Assembly: GCA_017938145.1 (NCBI GenBank)
Contig: JAGBCB010000018.1
Span: 82,382-146,381 of the forward strand
From: Lachnospiraceae bacterium
Lineage (GTDB): Bacteria; Bacillota; Clostridia; Lachnospirales; Lachnospiraceae
Length of the DNA: 64,000 nt
Reading direction: 5' to 3'
In this document: positions 8,938-18,541 of the stretch, piece after piece
Layout of the letters: every line of letters starts with the position of its first letter
Numbering within the stretch: position 1 is the first letter of the stretch
Position numbers and translations under genes: made by a program
Notes under the pieces: generated by a model
What the model was told of the DNA's origin: nothing
Database searches by the model: none
The model's input: only the letters and a program-made list of their open reading frames with translations

Positions 8938-10977
8938 CTAGATTGTCACCATCCCTACTGATTGTAATTCAACATTTGACTCTATTTCGTTATAGGAAAT
9001 CACGATTAAATCGCTGAAATAATCTTTTGTCATCCGCTTAAAATACATTCTCACAATTGGTGAAGTAATTATAATCGGATTGCAGCCTAAGTTTTCCAGT
9101 TTTTCAATTTCATCCTTTACAGACCTCATAATCAACTGGTTCTTTTCCGGATCCATTGCAATATAGGAGCCCTGCTCCGTCTGTTTTACGGAAGCCATAA
9201 TGTCCTGCTCTATCTTTGGGTCCAACGTTACAACACTGGTTGTAACATTCACCGGAAAATATTTATTGGAAATAAAACGCTTAATACTCGGACTCTGTCT
9301 TACGTATTCGGTAAGTACATCCGTATCTCTGGTGGTTGGCGCATAATCCGCCAAAGTTTCAAAAATTGTAACCAGGTCACGGATGGAAATACCCTCTCTT
9401 AACATATTCTGAAGAACCTTCTGCACCTCACCAACACCAAGAAGCTTTGGAATAAGTTCGGTAACCAGTGTGCTGTTCTTCTCCTGAATATTGTTGACCA
9501 GATTCTGAACGTCCTGACGGGTAAGCAGTTCGTCCAAATGTTGCTTAATCACCTCAGTGATATGGGTTGCAATAATAGACGGCGGGTCAACAACAGTGTA
9601 ACCGAAGGACTCTGCACGCTCTCTCTGGCTTTCGGTAATCCAAAGAGCAGGCAGATGGAAGGAAGGTTCATAGGTTGGAATACCGGTAACCTCTTCCTCT
9701 ACGTGTCCAGGGTTCATTGCCATGTAATGGTCAAATAAAATTTCACCCTCACTGACCTGAATACCCTTAATCTTAATAATATACTGGTTCGGATTTAACT
9801 GGATGTTATCACGCATACGGATGGTAGGAACAACACAACCGTATTCCAAAGCAATCTGACGACGGATAAGTACAACTCGGTCGAGCAGGTCACCACCCTG
9901 GTTAACATCAGCCAGCGGAATAATACCGTAACCGAATTCCAGCTCGATGGCATCCACCTGAAGTAAGGACACCACGTTTTCCGGCTTTCTGATTTCTTCT
10001 GCGGACGTCTCCACTTCGGAAACCTCAGACTCTACGGAAGCAACTTCTATTCTGCTCTGGATTGCACGTGCAACAACAATAAACATTACTCCGTACAAAA
10101 TGAAAATCATGGTTGGTAAACCGGTAAAAATACCTAAGAATGCCATGGCGCCGCCTACCATGTAAAGTACCTTAGGAAGAGAAAAAAGCTGTTTAACAAG
10201 TACATCACCGATATCTGCTTCTTTAGATACCTTGGTAACAATGATACCTGTGGATAACGATGTAAGCAGGGACGGAATCTGGGAAACCAGACCGTCACCG
10301 ATGGTTAATAAACCGAATTTGTTTAAAGCAGTCATTGCATCTAAGCCCTGACGTGTCACTCCCATTAATACACCACCGATAATATTTACCAATGTAATCA
10401 ATAAACCGGCAGTGGCATCACCTTTTACGTACTTGGTAGCACCGTCCATGGCGCCAAAGAAGCTGGCTTCGTCCTGAATCTTCTGACGGCGTTCTTTTGC
10501 TTCTGCATCGGTAATGGCACCGGTATTTAAATCCGCATCGATAGCCATCTGTTTACCCGGCATAGCGTCCAGCGTAAATCTTGCACTAACTTCGGATACT
10601 CGCTCGGAACCTTTGTTGATTACCATGAACTGGACTAAAAGCAAAATAATAAATACAATGGCACCGACAATCATGTCACCGCCGCCTACAAACTCACCGA
10701 AGGCCGCAACGACACCACCGGCATACCCCTTGGTTAAAATGTTTCTTGTGGAGGAAACATTTAAAGAAATACGGAATACGGTAGTAAATAACAAAATAGA
10801 CGGGAAGGTGGACATATCCAGTGCTTCTTTGGAGAACAGGGCGTTAAACATAATAATCAAAGAAACCGCTATATTAAGCGCCATCAAAACATCAAGCAGC
10901 TGGGTAGGAATCGGAATAATCATGAAAACAATCGCTGCCAGTATGTATAAACCGATCATCATATCAGATTTCTTCAT
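8938..10977 (-). CDS. flhA: Flagellar type III export gate protein FlhA
   Basis: Large export-gate component that couples the proton motive force to protein export and docks substrate-chaperone complexes. It has 679 residues, close to the usual 680-700. An N-terminal half with about eight membrane segments begins MKKSDMMIGLYILAAIV, and the family signature between the segments (FPSILLFTTVFRISLNVSST, VSEVSARFTLDAMPGKQM) is present. The C-terminal half is the cytosolic nonamer-forming domain. A strong AAGGAGG precedes the ATG by 8 nt. Confidence 0.97.
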   Translation of the reverse strand: MKKSDMMIGLYILAAIVFMIIPIPTQLLDVLMALNIAVSLIIMFNALFSKEALDMSTFPSILLFTTVFRISLNVSSTRNILTKGYAGGVVAAFGEFVGGGDMIVGAIVFIILLLVQFMVINKGSERVSEVSARFTLDAMPGKQMAIDADLNTGAITDAEAKERRQKIQDEASFFGAMDGATKYVKGDATAGLLITLVNIIGGVLMGVTRQGLDAMTALNKFGLLTIGDGLVSQIPSLLTSLSTGIIVTKVSKEADIGDVLVKQLFSLPKVLYMVGGAMAFLGIFTGLPTMIFILYGVMFIVVARAIQSRIEVASVESEVSEVETSAEEIRKPENVVSLLQVDAIELEFGYGIIPLADVNQGGDLLDRVVLIRRQIALEYGCVVPTIRMRDNIQLNPNQYIIKIKGIQVSEGEILFDHYMAMNPGHVEEEVTGIPTYEPSFHLPALWITESQRERAESFGYTVVDPPSIIATHITEVIKQHLDELLTRQDVQNLVNNIQEKNSTLVTELIPKLLGVGEVQKVLQNMLREGISIRDLVTIFETLADYAPTTRDTDVLTEYVRQSPSIKRFISNKYFPVNVTTSVVTLDPKIEQDIMASVKQTEQGSYIAMDPEKNQLIMRSVKDEIEKLENLGCNPIIITSPIVRMYFKRMTKDYFSDLIVISYNEIESNVELQSVGMVTI

Positions 10978-11007
10978 GCTGTATTCCTCCTTCCGTCATC
11001 TTATGGT

Positions 11008-12126
11008 TTATTTGTTTTTTAACTGATAAACATATGCCAGCACTTCTGCTGTCATTTGGTATAATTCCTGCGGAATTTCCGCATCAATATCAACGTTATA
11101 GTAAAGCATTCGGGCCAACGGCTTATTTTCTACAATCGGTACATCATGCTCTTTTGCGATATCCTTTAACTTTTGTGCCAGGTGATCTGCGCCTTTGGCA
11201 ATCAAAACCGGAGCTGCTGCCTTTTCTTTGTCATATTGAATGGCACAGGCAAAATGGGTCGGGTTGGTAATTACCACATCTGCATCCGGCATTTTCTGCA
11301 TCATACGCCGCATGGAAGTTTCACGCATTTTGGACTTAATTTTTCCTTTTACCTGCGGGTCACCTTCCTGCTGCTTGTATTCATCTTTTACTTCCTGTTT
11401 GGACATTCTCATGTCCTTTTTAAACTTTAATTTTTGGTATATGAAATCAGCAAGACCAATCAGTAAATATACTGCACTGATTTTTATTCCCAGATTAATA
11501 ACAAAATTTGAAATGTAAATAACCGCTGGAACCAGTTCCAGGTCATATAATATTTTTAATGTTTCTATTTCATTCATTAAGGACGAATATGCCACACCAA
11601 AAATAATTACAATTTTTAAAACCGCCTTCAAAAGCTCAAACAGCTTTTCCATGGAAATAATTTTTTTAAATCCGCTGACCGGATTCAAGCGGTTTAGCTT
11701 TGGTTGTAACGGTTTACTTGTTACTTTCCATTTTACTTGAAATATATTTAATGCAAAAGCAATAACTACAGCAAATGCAAATACCGGCAATGTCATCAAC
11801 AATATATCAAGCATTGCACGTCCAAACATGCTTGTCAAAATACCAAGTTCCGGTTTTTCTACAGTGAATGTGCTGATATAACCGTAATTTCTATAAAAAA
11901 CCTTCATAAAATTGTTTGCCAAAAAGCCACCAAACAGCTTAATACAGATAAACAATGCAAACAACATTGCTCCGCTGATTAATTCCTGGCTCTTGGCAAC
12001 CTGACCTTCTTTTCTCGCGTCCTGTAATTTTTTTGCGGTAGGTTCTTCTGTTTTATCTGCCGCACTGTCAGCAAAGAACTGAAGATTCATGGAAATATAT
12101 GATTTTTTTAAGTACAATTCTTCCAT
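11008..12126 (-). CDS. flhB: Flagellar export switch protein FlhB
   Basis: Export-apparatus protein whose autocleavage switches secretion from rod/hook to filament substrates. The 372-residue protein has the N-terminal EEPTAKKLQDARKEGQ motif, four membrane segments and the C-terminal cytoplasmic domain with the autocleavage tetrapeptide Asn288-Pro-Thr-His291 (NPTHFACAI). The start at 12126 has GGAGG 4 nt upstream. An in-frame Met13 (MNLQFFAD), where many homologues begin, has no visible ribosome site, so a 12-residue N-terminal extension appears real. Confidence 0.96.
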   Translation of the reverse strand: MEELYLKKSYISMNLQFFADSAADKTEEPTAKKLQDARKEGQVAKSQELISGAMLFALFICIKLFGGFLANNFMKVFYRNYGYISTFTVEKPELGILTSMFGRAMLDILLMTLPVFAFAVVIAFALNIFQVKWKVTSKPLQPKLNRLNPVSGFKKIISMEKLFELLKAVLKIVIIFGVAYSSLMNEIETLKILYDLELVPAVIYISNFVINLGIKISAVYLLIGLADFIYQKLKFKKDMRMSKQEVKDEYKQQEGDPQVKGKIKSKMRETSMRRMMQKMPDADVVITNPTHFACAIQYDKEKAAAPVLIAKGADHLAQKLKDIAKEHDVPIVENKPLARMLYYNVDIDAEIPQELYQMTAEVLAYVYQLKNK

Positions 12127-12156
12127 AAAACCTCCAACGAAACGGTGAATCTACCA

Positions 12157-12933
12157 TTATTGCGGCGTCATATAGACTGCGGCGGTCTTTAAAAGTTCCA
12201 TCATCTGTTCAAAAATCATATTGGAAATTGACGGAAGAAACAGCATCATAATTGTCAAAATAGCAAGACCCACAAATATTTTCAACTGAAAACCGATAAC
12301 AAACATGTTCATCTGCGGCGCAGCTTTGGCAAGTACCGCCAAAATTGCATTGACCACTAAAAGCGCAGCAAAAACGGGAAGAATAATTCGGAAAGCCAGC
12401 ACCATAAAATCGAATAAGTAACCTAAATATCCCTCATAAAACTGCGGAGAAAACACTGCTTTTCCAACAGGAATCAGGGTAAAGGAATCAATAACCGCCC
12501 GAAGTACATACAAATGCATATTAGCTGCCACCAACGTTAACATTACCGCATAGGTTAAAATATTGCTGGTAATAGTAACCTGCATATTATTCGTGGTATC
12601 AAACTGGGTTACCATGGAAAGACCGATTTCCATATCCGCAATCTGTCCGGCAAAACTTAAGATGAACATGGCCAGATTGGCAAATAATCCTAAAATCATT
12701 CCCGCTATTGCTTCGGAAATAATTAATCCCGCATAACCGATGACACCGTTATACTGAAGCGGACTGTCCTGCGGAACAACAAAATATGTAATAAGCGCCA
12801 CAGAAAACGAAAGAAGCAGTTTGGCACGCTGCGGCACACTGGATGTACTAAAAAACGGTGCAATAAAAACAAATCCCGCAATCCGCATGGCAATCGCCAG
12901 AAAAAATTCCAGATTTTCTACTGTAAATGACAT
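12157..12933 (-). CDS. fliR: Flagellar export gate protein FliR
   Basis: Core membrane protein of the FliPQR export gate. It has 258 residues, the usual family length, and about six hydrophobic segments, beginning ENLEFFLAIAMRIAGFVF with the family pattern APFFSTSSVPQRAK; the region EIGLSMVTQFDTTNN is also typical. It lies between fliQ and flhB as in other Firmicutes. The Shine-Dalgarno (AGGCTGG region) is weak. No unusual features. Confidence 0.96.
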   Translation of the reverse strand: MSFTVENLEFFLAIAMRIAGFVFIAPFFSTSSVPQRAKLLLSFSVALITYFVVPQDSPLQYNGVIGYAGLIISEAIAGMILGLFANLAMFILSFAGQIADMEIGLSMVTQFDTTNNMQVTITSNILTYAVMLTLVAANMHLYVLRAVIDSFTLIPVGKAVFSPQFYEGYLGYLFDFMVLAFRIILPVFAALLVVNAILAVLAKAAPQMNMFVIGFQLKIFVGLAILTIMMLFLPSISNMIFEQMMELLKTAAVYMTPQ

Positions 12934-12975
12934 ATCTACACCAGCCTAACTTTCTCTCCTGCAAGGTACTGCTTT

Positions 12976-13242
12976 TTAATTCAAATAGGTTTGAAACTGG
13001 AACAATTCAATAATAAACTCTTTTAATGTTGTCAAAATCCAGTTGCCAGCCAACATTAAAGTAAGAAAAATTGCTAAAAGCTTTGGTACAAAGGTTAACG
13101 TCTGCTCCTGAATAGAGGTAACTGTCTGCAAAATACTGACAATCAGACCAACTACAAGAGATACTAAAAGCATTGGCGCAGAAACTTTTATTATAAGCAC
13201 CAGAGTCTTTGTGAAAATATCTATAATTACTTCTTCTGTCAT
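12976..13242 (-). CDS. fliQ: Flagellar export gate protein FliQ
   Basis: Small two-TM component of the FliPQR export gate. The 88-residue protein matches family length, with hydrophobic helices at about 15-40 and 53-75 joined by the conserved turn LQTVTSIQEQTLTFVPK. It lies 22 nt after fliP and 42 nt before fliR, in the expected order. Confidence 0.97.
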   Translation of the reverse strand: MTEEVIIDIFTKTLVLIIKVSAPMLLVSLVVGLIVSILQTVTSIQEQTLTFVPKLLAIFLTLMLAGNWILTTLKEFIIELFQFQTYLN

Positions 13243-13264
13243 GGTTTCTCAGCCTTTCTCTTTG

Positions 13265-14086
13265 TCAGAACGTTTGAACCAGTTCCCCGATAATCAACGA
13301 CCATCCGTCTACAATAATAAATAATAAAATCTTAAACGGAGTGGAAATGACCGTTGGCGGAAGCATCATCATACCCATGGACATAAGGGTCGACGAAACA
13401 ACCATATCAATAACAATAAACGGAATATAAATAATAAAACCTATATAAAATGCTATTCGTAATTCACTGATAATAAATGCAGGAATCAGTACATAGGTCG
13501 GAATTTCATCCAATGTATCTACTTCTTCAATTCCGGCTATGTTACAAAACAATGTCAAATCGCTTTCATTTCGGATTTGTTTAAACATAAAATTACGAAG
13601 AGGTTCCAACCCACGCTCAAAGGCTTCTTCCTGGGTAATTTCATTTGCAGTCAATGGTTTAACTGCCTGCTCGTTTATTTCTGTAAAAACAGGCGACATA
13701 ATAAACAACGTCAAAAACAACGCCAGACCAATCATTACCTGATTAGGCGGTGTTGTCTGTAAGCCGGTGGCTGCTCTTGCAAAATGAAGCACCACAAGGA
13801 TTCTGGTAAAGGAAGTTACCATAATCAAAATAGATGGTGCTAAAGATATTACAGTAAGAAGAAGTAATATCTGTAAGGTTGATGATAATCCATCTGCACT
13901 GTCATCCGTAGACGCAGTAATATCCAAATCCCCGATACTTGCGTTTATATCAAGTCCCTGAGATTCGGATTCTGTTGCAAATGCGGTTTCCGGAGCAGCA
14001 CAAATAAAGGTTAACATCAACAGTGAAACGAAAAAGGCAAAAAAACGTAAATATTTGCTTTTTTCGGCCTTAAAAATCTTGTCCAT
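13265..14086 (-). CDS. fliP: Flagellar export gate protein FliP, with signal peptide
   Basis: Pentameric core of the type III export gate. The 273-residue protein begins with a cleavable-type signal peptide: KYLR, a hydrophobic run around residues 13-30, then an AFATES-like cleavage site, as is known for FliP. The mature part holds the family signature SLAPSILIMVTSFTRILVVL and LQTTPPNQVMIGLALFLT, and ends with conserved MLPPTVISTPFKI. It lies 49 nt after fliO. Confidence 0.97.
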   Translation of the reverse strand: MDKIFKAEKSKYLRFFAFFVSLLMLTFICAAPETAFATESESQGLDINASIGDLDITASTDDSADGLSSTLQILLLLTVISLAPSILIMVTSFTRILVVLHFARAATGLQTTPPNQVMIGLALFLTLFIMSPVFTEINEQAVKPLTANEITQEEAFERGLEPLRNFMFKQIRNESDLTLFCNIAGIEEVDTLDEIPTYVLIPAFIISELRIAFYIGFIIYIPFIVIDMVVSSTLMSMGMMMLPPTVISTPFKILLFIIVDGWSLIIGELVQTF

Positions 14087-14135
14087 TGTATCAACCTTTA
14101 CTTCTTATGCTCTATTTTATTGTACAAAGAAAGAA

Positions 14136-14513
14136 TTACTGTTCTTCTTTCTCTTCTTCTGACTTTTTTGTAAATCCGGAAAGAATCTCTTTAAAGCTCT
14201 TTCCGGATACAGTGGCATTCTTCTGTATCTGGCAGACTTCGTTTTCGTCTAACTCCGTAACATAAGAGATGGAGTCTTTTGCGATTGCTATAACCACATA
14301 TTTATTCCCCATACGTATTAACTGCAGATACTTATTTTGAGCTATGGCAAATGTTTCCACAGTCTCAAAGTTTCCTATCTTTTTTTGTACCAGCTGCCTG
14401 CCGGCAACAAATCTTGTTGTATAATAGCAGACTACCAGAACAATGACAAAGATAAGAATTAATCCGAGTAATTCAAATAAACTTTGTAAAGAATTCTGTG
14501 CAGTAGCTAACAT
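14136..14513 (-). CDS. fliO: Flagellar export accessory protein FliO (FliZ)
   Basis: Assists FliP assembly into the export gate. The 125-residue protein has one N-terminal membrane helix (about 12-34) and a small cytoplasmic domain with the FliO pattern of an LVQKKIGNFETVETFAIAQNK stretch and YLQLIRMGNKYVVIAIAKD. It has the short Firmicute form, without a second hydrophobic region. The ATG lies only 4 nt after the cheY stop and the ribosome site is weak, suggesting coupling. Confidence 0.9.
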   Translation of the reverse strand: MLATAQNSLQSLFELLGLILIFVIVLVVCYYTTRFVAGRQLVQKKIGNFETVETFAIAQNKYLQLIRMGNKYVVIAIAKDSISYVTELDENEVCQIQKNATVSGKSFKEILSGFTKKSEEEKEEQ

Positions 14514-14517
14514 AGGC

Positions 14518-14880
14518 TTAACCTATAACCTTACGGACTGCTTCCAAAATACGGTCTGCAGCAAAAGGCTTAACAATAAAGTCTCTTGCACCATTCTGGA
14601 TTGCTTCGATAACCATTGCCTGCTGACCCATTGCGGAACACATAATAACGCTTGCGGACGGATCCTTTGCACGGATTTCTTTAAGAGCCTGAATACCATC
14701 CTTTTCCGGCATGGTAATATCCATCATAACAAGGTCAGGCTTGGTTTCTAAATACTTATCAACTGCAACCGCACCGTTTTCTGCTTCGCCGGCAATACCA
14801 TAACCGTTCTTTGTCAGAATGTCCTTAATCATCATTCTCATAAATGCTGCGTCATCACAAATTAAAATATTCTTTGCCAT
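14518..14880 (-). CDS. cheY: Chemotaxis response regulator CheY
   Basis: Single-domain receiver that binds the motor switch when phosphorylated by CheA. All key residues of the 120-residue protein are present: Asp9, Asp10, phospho-acceptor Asp54 (MMDITMPEKDG), Ser82 and Lys104 (IVKPF). It lies between the switch gene fliY, a probable CheY-P phosphatase, and fliO, as in B. subtilis. AAGGAG precedes the ATG at a normal distance. Confidence 0.97.
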   Translation of the reverse strand: MAKNILICDDAAFMRMMIKDILTKNGYGIAGEAENGAVAVDKYLETKPDLVMMDITMPEKDGIQALKEIRAKDPSASVIMCSAMGQQAMVIEAIQNGARDFIVKPFAADRILEAVRKVIG

Positions 14881-14934
14881 TAGACTTCTCCTTATCTTAT
14901 AACATGTTGATTTATGTCCTTTTGTAATACTTTA

Positions 14935-16077
14935 CTATTTAATAACGTCAGTAATACGGATACCAAATGCTTCACCCATAACTACCACTTCACCTTTAGC
15001 AACATATTTACCGTTTACCAGAACATCGATTGGCTCTCCTGCCAGTCTATTTAATTCTACCACTGTTCCAGGTGCAAAATCAAGAATCTCTTTAATAGAT
15101 TTACTTGTTTTTCCGAGTTCCACTGTTACCTCTAACGGAACATCCAATAATAAGTCGATATTTTCCGTCTGAAGTAGAGGACTCTGCGTGCTGACAAATG
15201 GTTGGAATTGCGCCTGGGCAACATTCACATCCTGAACCATCGGCTGCATCATTACCGGCTGTTGCATCATTACCGGCTGCTGAACAGGTACCGGTTGTGG
15301 TGCAGGTGCCGGAGCCGGCGCAGGTTGCGGTGCAGGCTGTGGTGCAGGTGCCGGAGCCGGCGCAGGCTGCGGTGCAGGCGTTGTCGCTGCAACCTGTTCT
15401 TCTGCAGAATTAACAAACTTGCGATACAAACTCTGTGCAAATTCAATCGGATATAACTGCATCAATTCACTATCTACCAGCGTTCCAATCTGCATTCGGA
15501 AAGAAACCTTTACAAATTCGCCCTTTAAGAACGGTGCGATATTTCCGGCATTTGCAGTATTTAAATCTACTCTGGAAGCATTAGGCGGGCTGATATCTAC
15601 CTTTGTTTCCAACATGGAAGAAAGGGATGTGGAGGAGGAACCCATCATCTGGTTCATAGCTTCACTGATAGCACTTAAATGAAGCTCGCTCAACTCACCA
15701 TCGATGTTGGTTCCGTCACCACCCATCATTAAGTCGGCAATGATTTTTACATCCTTTTCTTTTAAAATCAAAATATTATTTCCGTCCAGACCTTCTTTAT
15801 AATAAATCTGGATAAAAATACATGGTCTGTCATAGGAGTTTACAAGTTCACTCCAAGTAATTACCGAAACCCTCGGTGTTGAAATGTCTACCTTCTGCTT
15901 ATTTACCAGTTCGGATAATGTGGTAGCAGAGGTACCCATACTAATATTGGATATTTCACCAATAGCATCCTTTTCCTCCGGAGATAGCAGGTCAGAATGC
16001 GAAGTTGTATCTACGTCGTCATCCACATTACTACTGAACAACGCGTTAATTTCTTCCTGCGATAATAAACCGTCCAT
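14935..16077 (-). CDS. fliY: Motor switch phosphatase FliY (FliN-type)
   Basis: C-ring switch component that also removes phosphate from CheY-P. Order of parts in the 380 residues: an N-terminal CheY-P-binding peptide (MDGLLSQEEINALF); a CheC-like domain with both centres, Asp37-Glu41-Asn44 (DAIGEISN) and SAISEAMN near 135-145; a Pro/Ala/Gln/Met-rich linker (about 212-275); and a C-terminal SpoA/FliN domain (about 300-380). Stand-alone fliN is absent, so FliY supplies it. The linker DNA contains tandem 42-bp and 18-bp repeats, listed separately. It follows fliM by 7 nt. Confidence 0.96.
   Translation of the reverse strand: MDGLLSQEEINALFSSNVDDDVDTTSHSDLLSPEEKDAIGEISNISMGTSATTLSELVNKQKVDISTPRVSVITWSELVNSYDRPCIFIQIYYKEGLDGNNILILKEKDVKIIADLMMGGDGTNIDGELSELHLSAISEAMNQMMGSSSTSLSSMLETKVDISPPNASRVDLNTANAGNIAPFLKGEFVKVSFRMQIGTLVDSELMQLYPIEFAQSLYRKFVNSAEEQVAATTPAPQPAPAPAPAPQPAPQPAPAPAPAPQPVPVQQPVMMQQPVMMQPMVQDVNVAQAQFQPFVSTQSPLLQTENIDLLLDVPLEVTVELGKTSKSIKEILDFAPGTVVELNRLAGEPIDVLVNGKYVAKGEVVVMGEAFGIRITDVIK
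15245..15280. repeat. 18-bp tandem repeat inside fliY linker
   Basis: Two adjacent 18-bp units (15245-15262 and 15263-15280) differ only at the last base. In the fliY reading frame each encodes a six-residue QQPVMM-type unit. The repeat unit is a multiple of three, so copy-number change would keep frame. Confidence 0.85.
15299..15382. repeat. 42-bp tandem duplication inside fliY linker
   Basis: Two 42-bp copies (15299-15340, 15341-15382) match at 39 of 42 positions by eye. They encode consecutive 14-residue Pro/Ala/Gln segments of the FliY linker. The high nucleotide identity suggests a recent duplication or slippage event rather than old drift. Confidence 0.85.
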
Positions 16078-16084
16078 AGTTCCG

Positions 16085-17062
16085 CTACTCCTCCCTTATA
16101 ATTGATGATATTTTAACTGCATAGGTGTCTGATGCCAGACCCGGCAACGCAGTAAATTTATAAATATTTCCAACGTAAACTTTAAGTTCATCTTCCACTT
16201 TGGAATCTAACTTAATGATATCCCCTCGTTGCATATTAATGTAATCATTTACTGAAATAACACTCTTTCCAAGCACTGCCCGAATTGGAATATTTGCCTT
16301 CGAAATAGAAACTTCAATAAATTCCTTATAACTTGCCTCGTCTCTGTCCTGAATATTGGAATACCAGTATTTTGTATTCAGTCTGTCAATCACCGGCTCA
16401 ATGCAGGAATATGGAATACAAATATTCATCATGCCCTCTGTGTTACCGATTTTAATATTCATTGTAACAAGAGCAACCATTTCATTCGGAGAAATAATCT
16501 GGGCAAACTGGGAATTTGTCTCGATTCTTGTAAATCTCGGATTGATTTTTACTACATTCTCCCAAGGGTCCTGAAGTAAATTGGTAATAATGGTAAATAT
16601 ACGTTCCAAAATCACCCGTTCAATTTCCGTGAATTCTCTCTTTTTTTCCAACGGAACACCGGCACCGCCAAGCATACGGTCGATAATGGCATAACCGATA
16701 TTATCCGAAACTTCAATGATGATATTGCCCTCTAACGGTTCAAAATCAACCATTCCCAATAATACCGGATTGGATAACGCATTGGAAAATTCTGAATAAA
16801 CAACCGCTTCCGAGTTAACAACTTCTGCCTGAACCGCTACACGAAGGTAAGCAGGCATGTGGGTAGAAAGCAGTCGGCAATAATGTTCGAATACAATTTC
16901 CAGGGTTCTCAAATGCACTTTGGAAAACTTGAAAGGTCTGGAAAAATCGTAGTTCTTTACCTGCTTTTCGCCCGTATCTTTAAACTCTTCTGCATCTATT
17001 TCACCGCTGCTAAAGGCTTTCAGCAACTTGTCTATCTCGTCCTGAGATAAAACATCACTCAT
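16085..17062 (-). CDS. fliM: Motor switch protein FliM
   Basis: C-ring protein that binds CheY-P and FliG. The 325-residue protein carries the N-terminal CheY-P-binding motif (LSQDEIDKLLKAF), the middle CheC-like domain without phosphatase residues, including the GGAGVPLEKKREFTEIE stretch, and a C-terminal SpoA domain. Length is normal. It lies between fliL and fliY; a GGGGGGAAG site precedes the ATG. Confidence 0.97.
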   Translation of the reverse strand: MSDVLSQDEIDKLLKAFSSGEIDAEEFKDTGEKQVKNYDFSRPFKFSKVHLRTLEIVFEHYCRLLSTHMPAYLRVAVQAEVVNSEAVVYSEFSNALSNPVLLGMVDFEPLEGNIIIEVSDNIGYAIIDRMLGGAGVPLEKKREFTEIERVILERIFTIITNLLQDPWENVVKINPRFTRIETNSQFAQIISPNEMVALVTMNIKIGNTEGMMNICIPYSCIEPVIDRLNTKYWYSNIQDRDEASYKEFIEVSISKANIPIRAVLGKSVISVNDYINMQRGDIIKLDSKVEDELKVYVGNIYKFTALPGLASDTYAVKISSIIREE

Positions 17063-17103
17063 AAGTACTTCCCCCCAGCCGTTCTAATTGTAGGTCCAAT
17101 TAG

Positions 17104-17625
17104 TTATTTGCTATCATAGGTCCAGTTTAATACAACACCGATTAATAAATCTGTATTACCAAACTCTGTGCTAAGTCTTGTCCAAATCATTTTCTGAATA
17201 GCATTCTTATTTGGATCCAGTTCATCTGTTGTATATTTGGAAACTTCTTCACTGACAATATTACGGATAATGCTTTCGTAATTAACAAGCAATGGCTGAA
17301 CTTTCTCGTAACTATCAGCCTTTTTATTCAGCATAAGTGTTACTTCAACCTGCGCATAAGGGCTCTTAGTTTCACCCTCTGCTTTTGCAAGATTTACAGT
17401 GATTTTGTTTGACAGACTATAAGTTTCTCTGTCTTCAAACGGAATTTCTGCATAGTCCGCTGCGTTTGGGTCTTCCAGTTCCAAATCAATGATGGAACAA
17501 ATCTTTTGAATCAGTGCATCGGTGCGCTGTGCCTTCGGAATAACCGTAAACAACATTAATGCAGTCAAAGCAATATTAACAAGCGTAGCTGCTAAAATTA
17601 CAATTGCAAGCATATTTCTTTTCAT
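17104..17625 (-). CDS. fliL: Flagellar basal-body-associated protein FliL
   Basis: Single-pass membrane protein that associates with the stator and supports torque. The 173-residue protein has an N-terminal membrane helix (about 5-28) and a large outer domain. The sequence is divergent from well-known FliL proteins; the call rests on length, topology and the position between motB and fliM. The conserved FliL order in the neighbourhood makes another identity unlikely. Confidence 0.85.
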   Translation of the reverse strand: MKRNMLAIVILAATLVNIALTALMLFTVIPKAQRTDALIQKICSIIDLELEDPNAADYAEIPFEDRETYSLSNKITVNLAKAEGETKSPYAQVEVTLMLNKKADSYEKVQPLLVNYESIIRNIVSEEVSKYTTDELDPNKNAIQKMIWTRLSTEFGNTDLLIGVVLNWTYDSK

Positions 17626-17639
17626 GATATATTACCCTC

Positions 17640-18539
17640 TCAATCTATTGAATTTTTCTTGTTATACAAACGGATTTCAACACGACGGTTCTGCTGTCTT
17701 CCTTCTTCCGTATCATTGCTGGCAACGGGTTCTGTTTCACCCTTACCGGTATAATCCACATCTTCCATATTTTTTATATTCATCAGATATTCTGCTACAG
17801 ACATAGCACGCCAATAGGATAACACAGGATTGTTATAATACGGTGGCTTTGTTTGAGGTATATTGTCGGTGTGACCGATAACTTCAACCCGGAATCCGTT
17901 ATACTGCTTTAAAACATCTCCGATTTTAGAAATAATCGGTTTCGCATCTTCCATCAGTTCAGCTTCGCCGGAAGCAAACAAAAGATGACCTTTAATTTCT
18001 ATGGTTATGTAATGATACTGTGTAGCATCGATACCAAGATCAACATAATCACCAAGATTAACCTTATTGAGTAAATCCGCAACTTCACCATAAATGGTTT
18101 CTGTCTGCTCTTTATTTTCACCAAGAATAATCTGATCCGGTGTTAAGGTTGGTTCCGGTGTTGCCGTTGGTACACCGCTAGGCATCGGAAACTTGTCAAC
18201 ATCGCTTTGTTCACCATTTGGATCTTCGTTATTGATATTCTGATCAATTTGACCGTCATTGGTCTGACCCATCGTATTAAAATACTCATCTAACTCCGTT
18301 AGCTGGTCTGCTCCGTTGGAAATCATATTGCCTTCTCCAAAGGAAGAACCACCACCGTCAAAAATACTGAAAGTCTGCGCTAAAGACTGAATCAACGCTT
18401 CGGCCTTTCCCTGATCTACTGATGACATAGAGAAAAGCAAAACGAAGAAACAAAGCAGCAAGTTCATCAGGTCACTGAAGGTTGCCATCCACGCCGGTGA
18501 ACCCGGTGCCGGAGCTTCTTCTTTCTTTTTTCTAGCCAA
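17640..18539 (-). CDS. motB: Flagellar motor stator protein MotB (TTG start)
   Basis: Anchors the stator to peptidoglycan and carries the proton-binding aspartate. The 299-residue protein has a single TM helix (about 18-40) with essential Asp23 (TFSDLMNLLLCFFVLLFSM). A long Asn/Asp/Pro linker (about 75-135) is followed by a C-terminal OmpA-like peptidoglycan-binding domain (VEVIGHTDNIPQ, then NRRVEI). It starts with TTG, preceded by GGCGGGTGA at a suitable distance, 2 nt after the motA stop. Ion specificity (H+ or Na+) cannot be told with confidence. Confidence 0.95.
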   Translation of the reverse strand: MARKKKEEAPAPGSPAWMATFSDLMNLLLCFFVLLFSMSSVDQGKAEALIQSLAQTFSIFDGGGSSFGEGNMISNGADQLTELDEYFNTMGQTNDGQIDQNINNEDPNGEQSDVDKFPMPSGVPTATPEPTLTPDQIILGENKEQTETIYGEVADLLNKVNLGDYVDLGIDATQYHYITIEIKGHLLFASGEAELMEDAKPIISKIGDVLKQYNGFRVEVIGHTDNIPQTKPPYYNNPVLSYWRAMSVAEYLMNIKNMEDVDYTGKGETEPVASNDTEEGRQQNRRVEIRLYNKKNSID

Positions 18540-18541
18540 GT

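Noticed and set aside
15230-15390. CRISPR-like repeat region
   Set aside because: The repeats are adjacent, in frame, and encode the Pro/Ala-rich FliY linker; no spacers.
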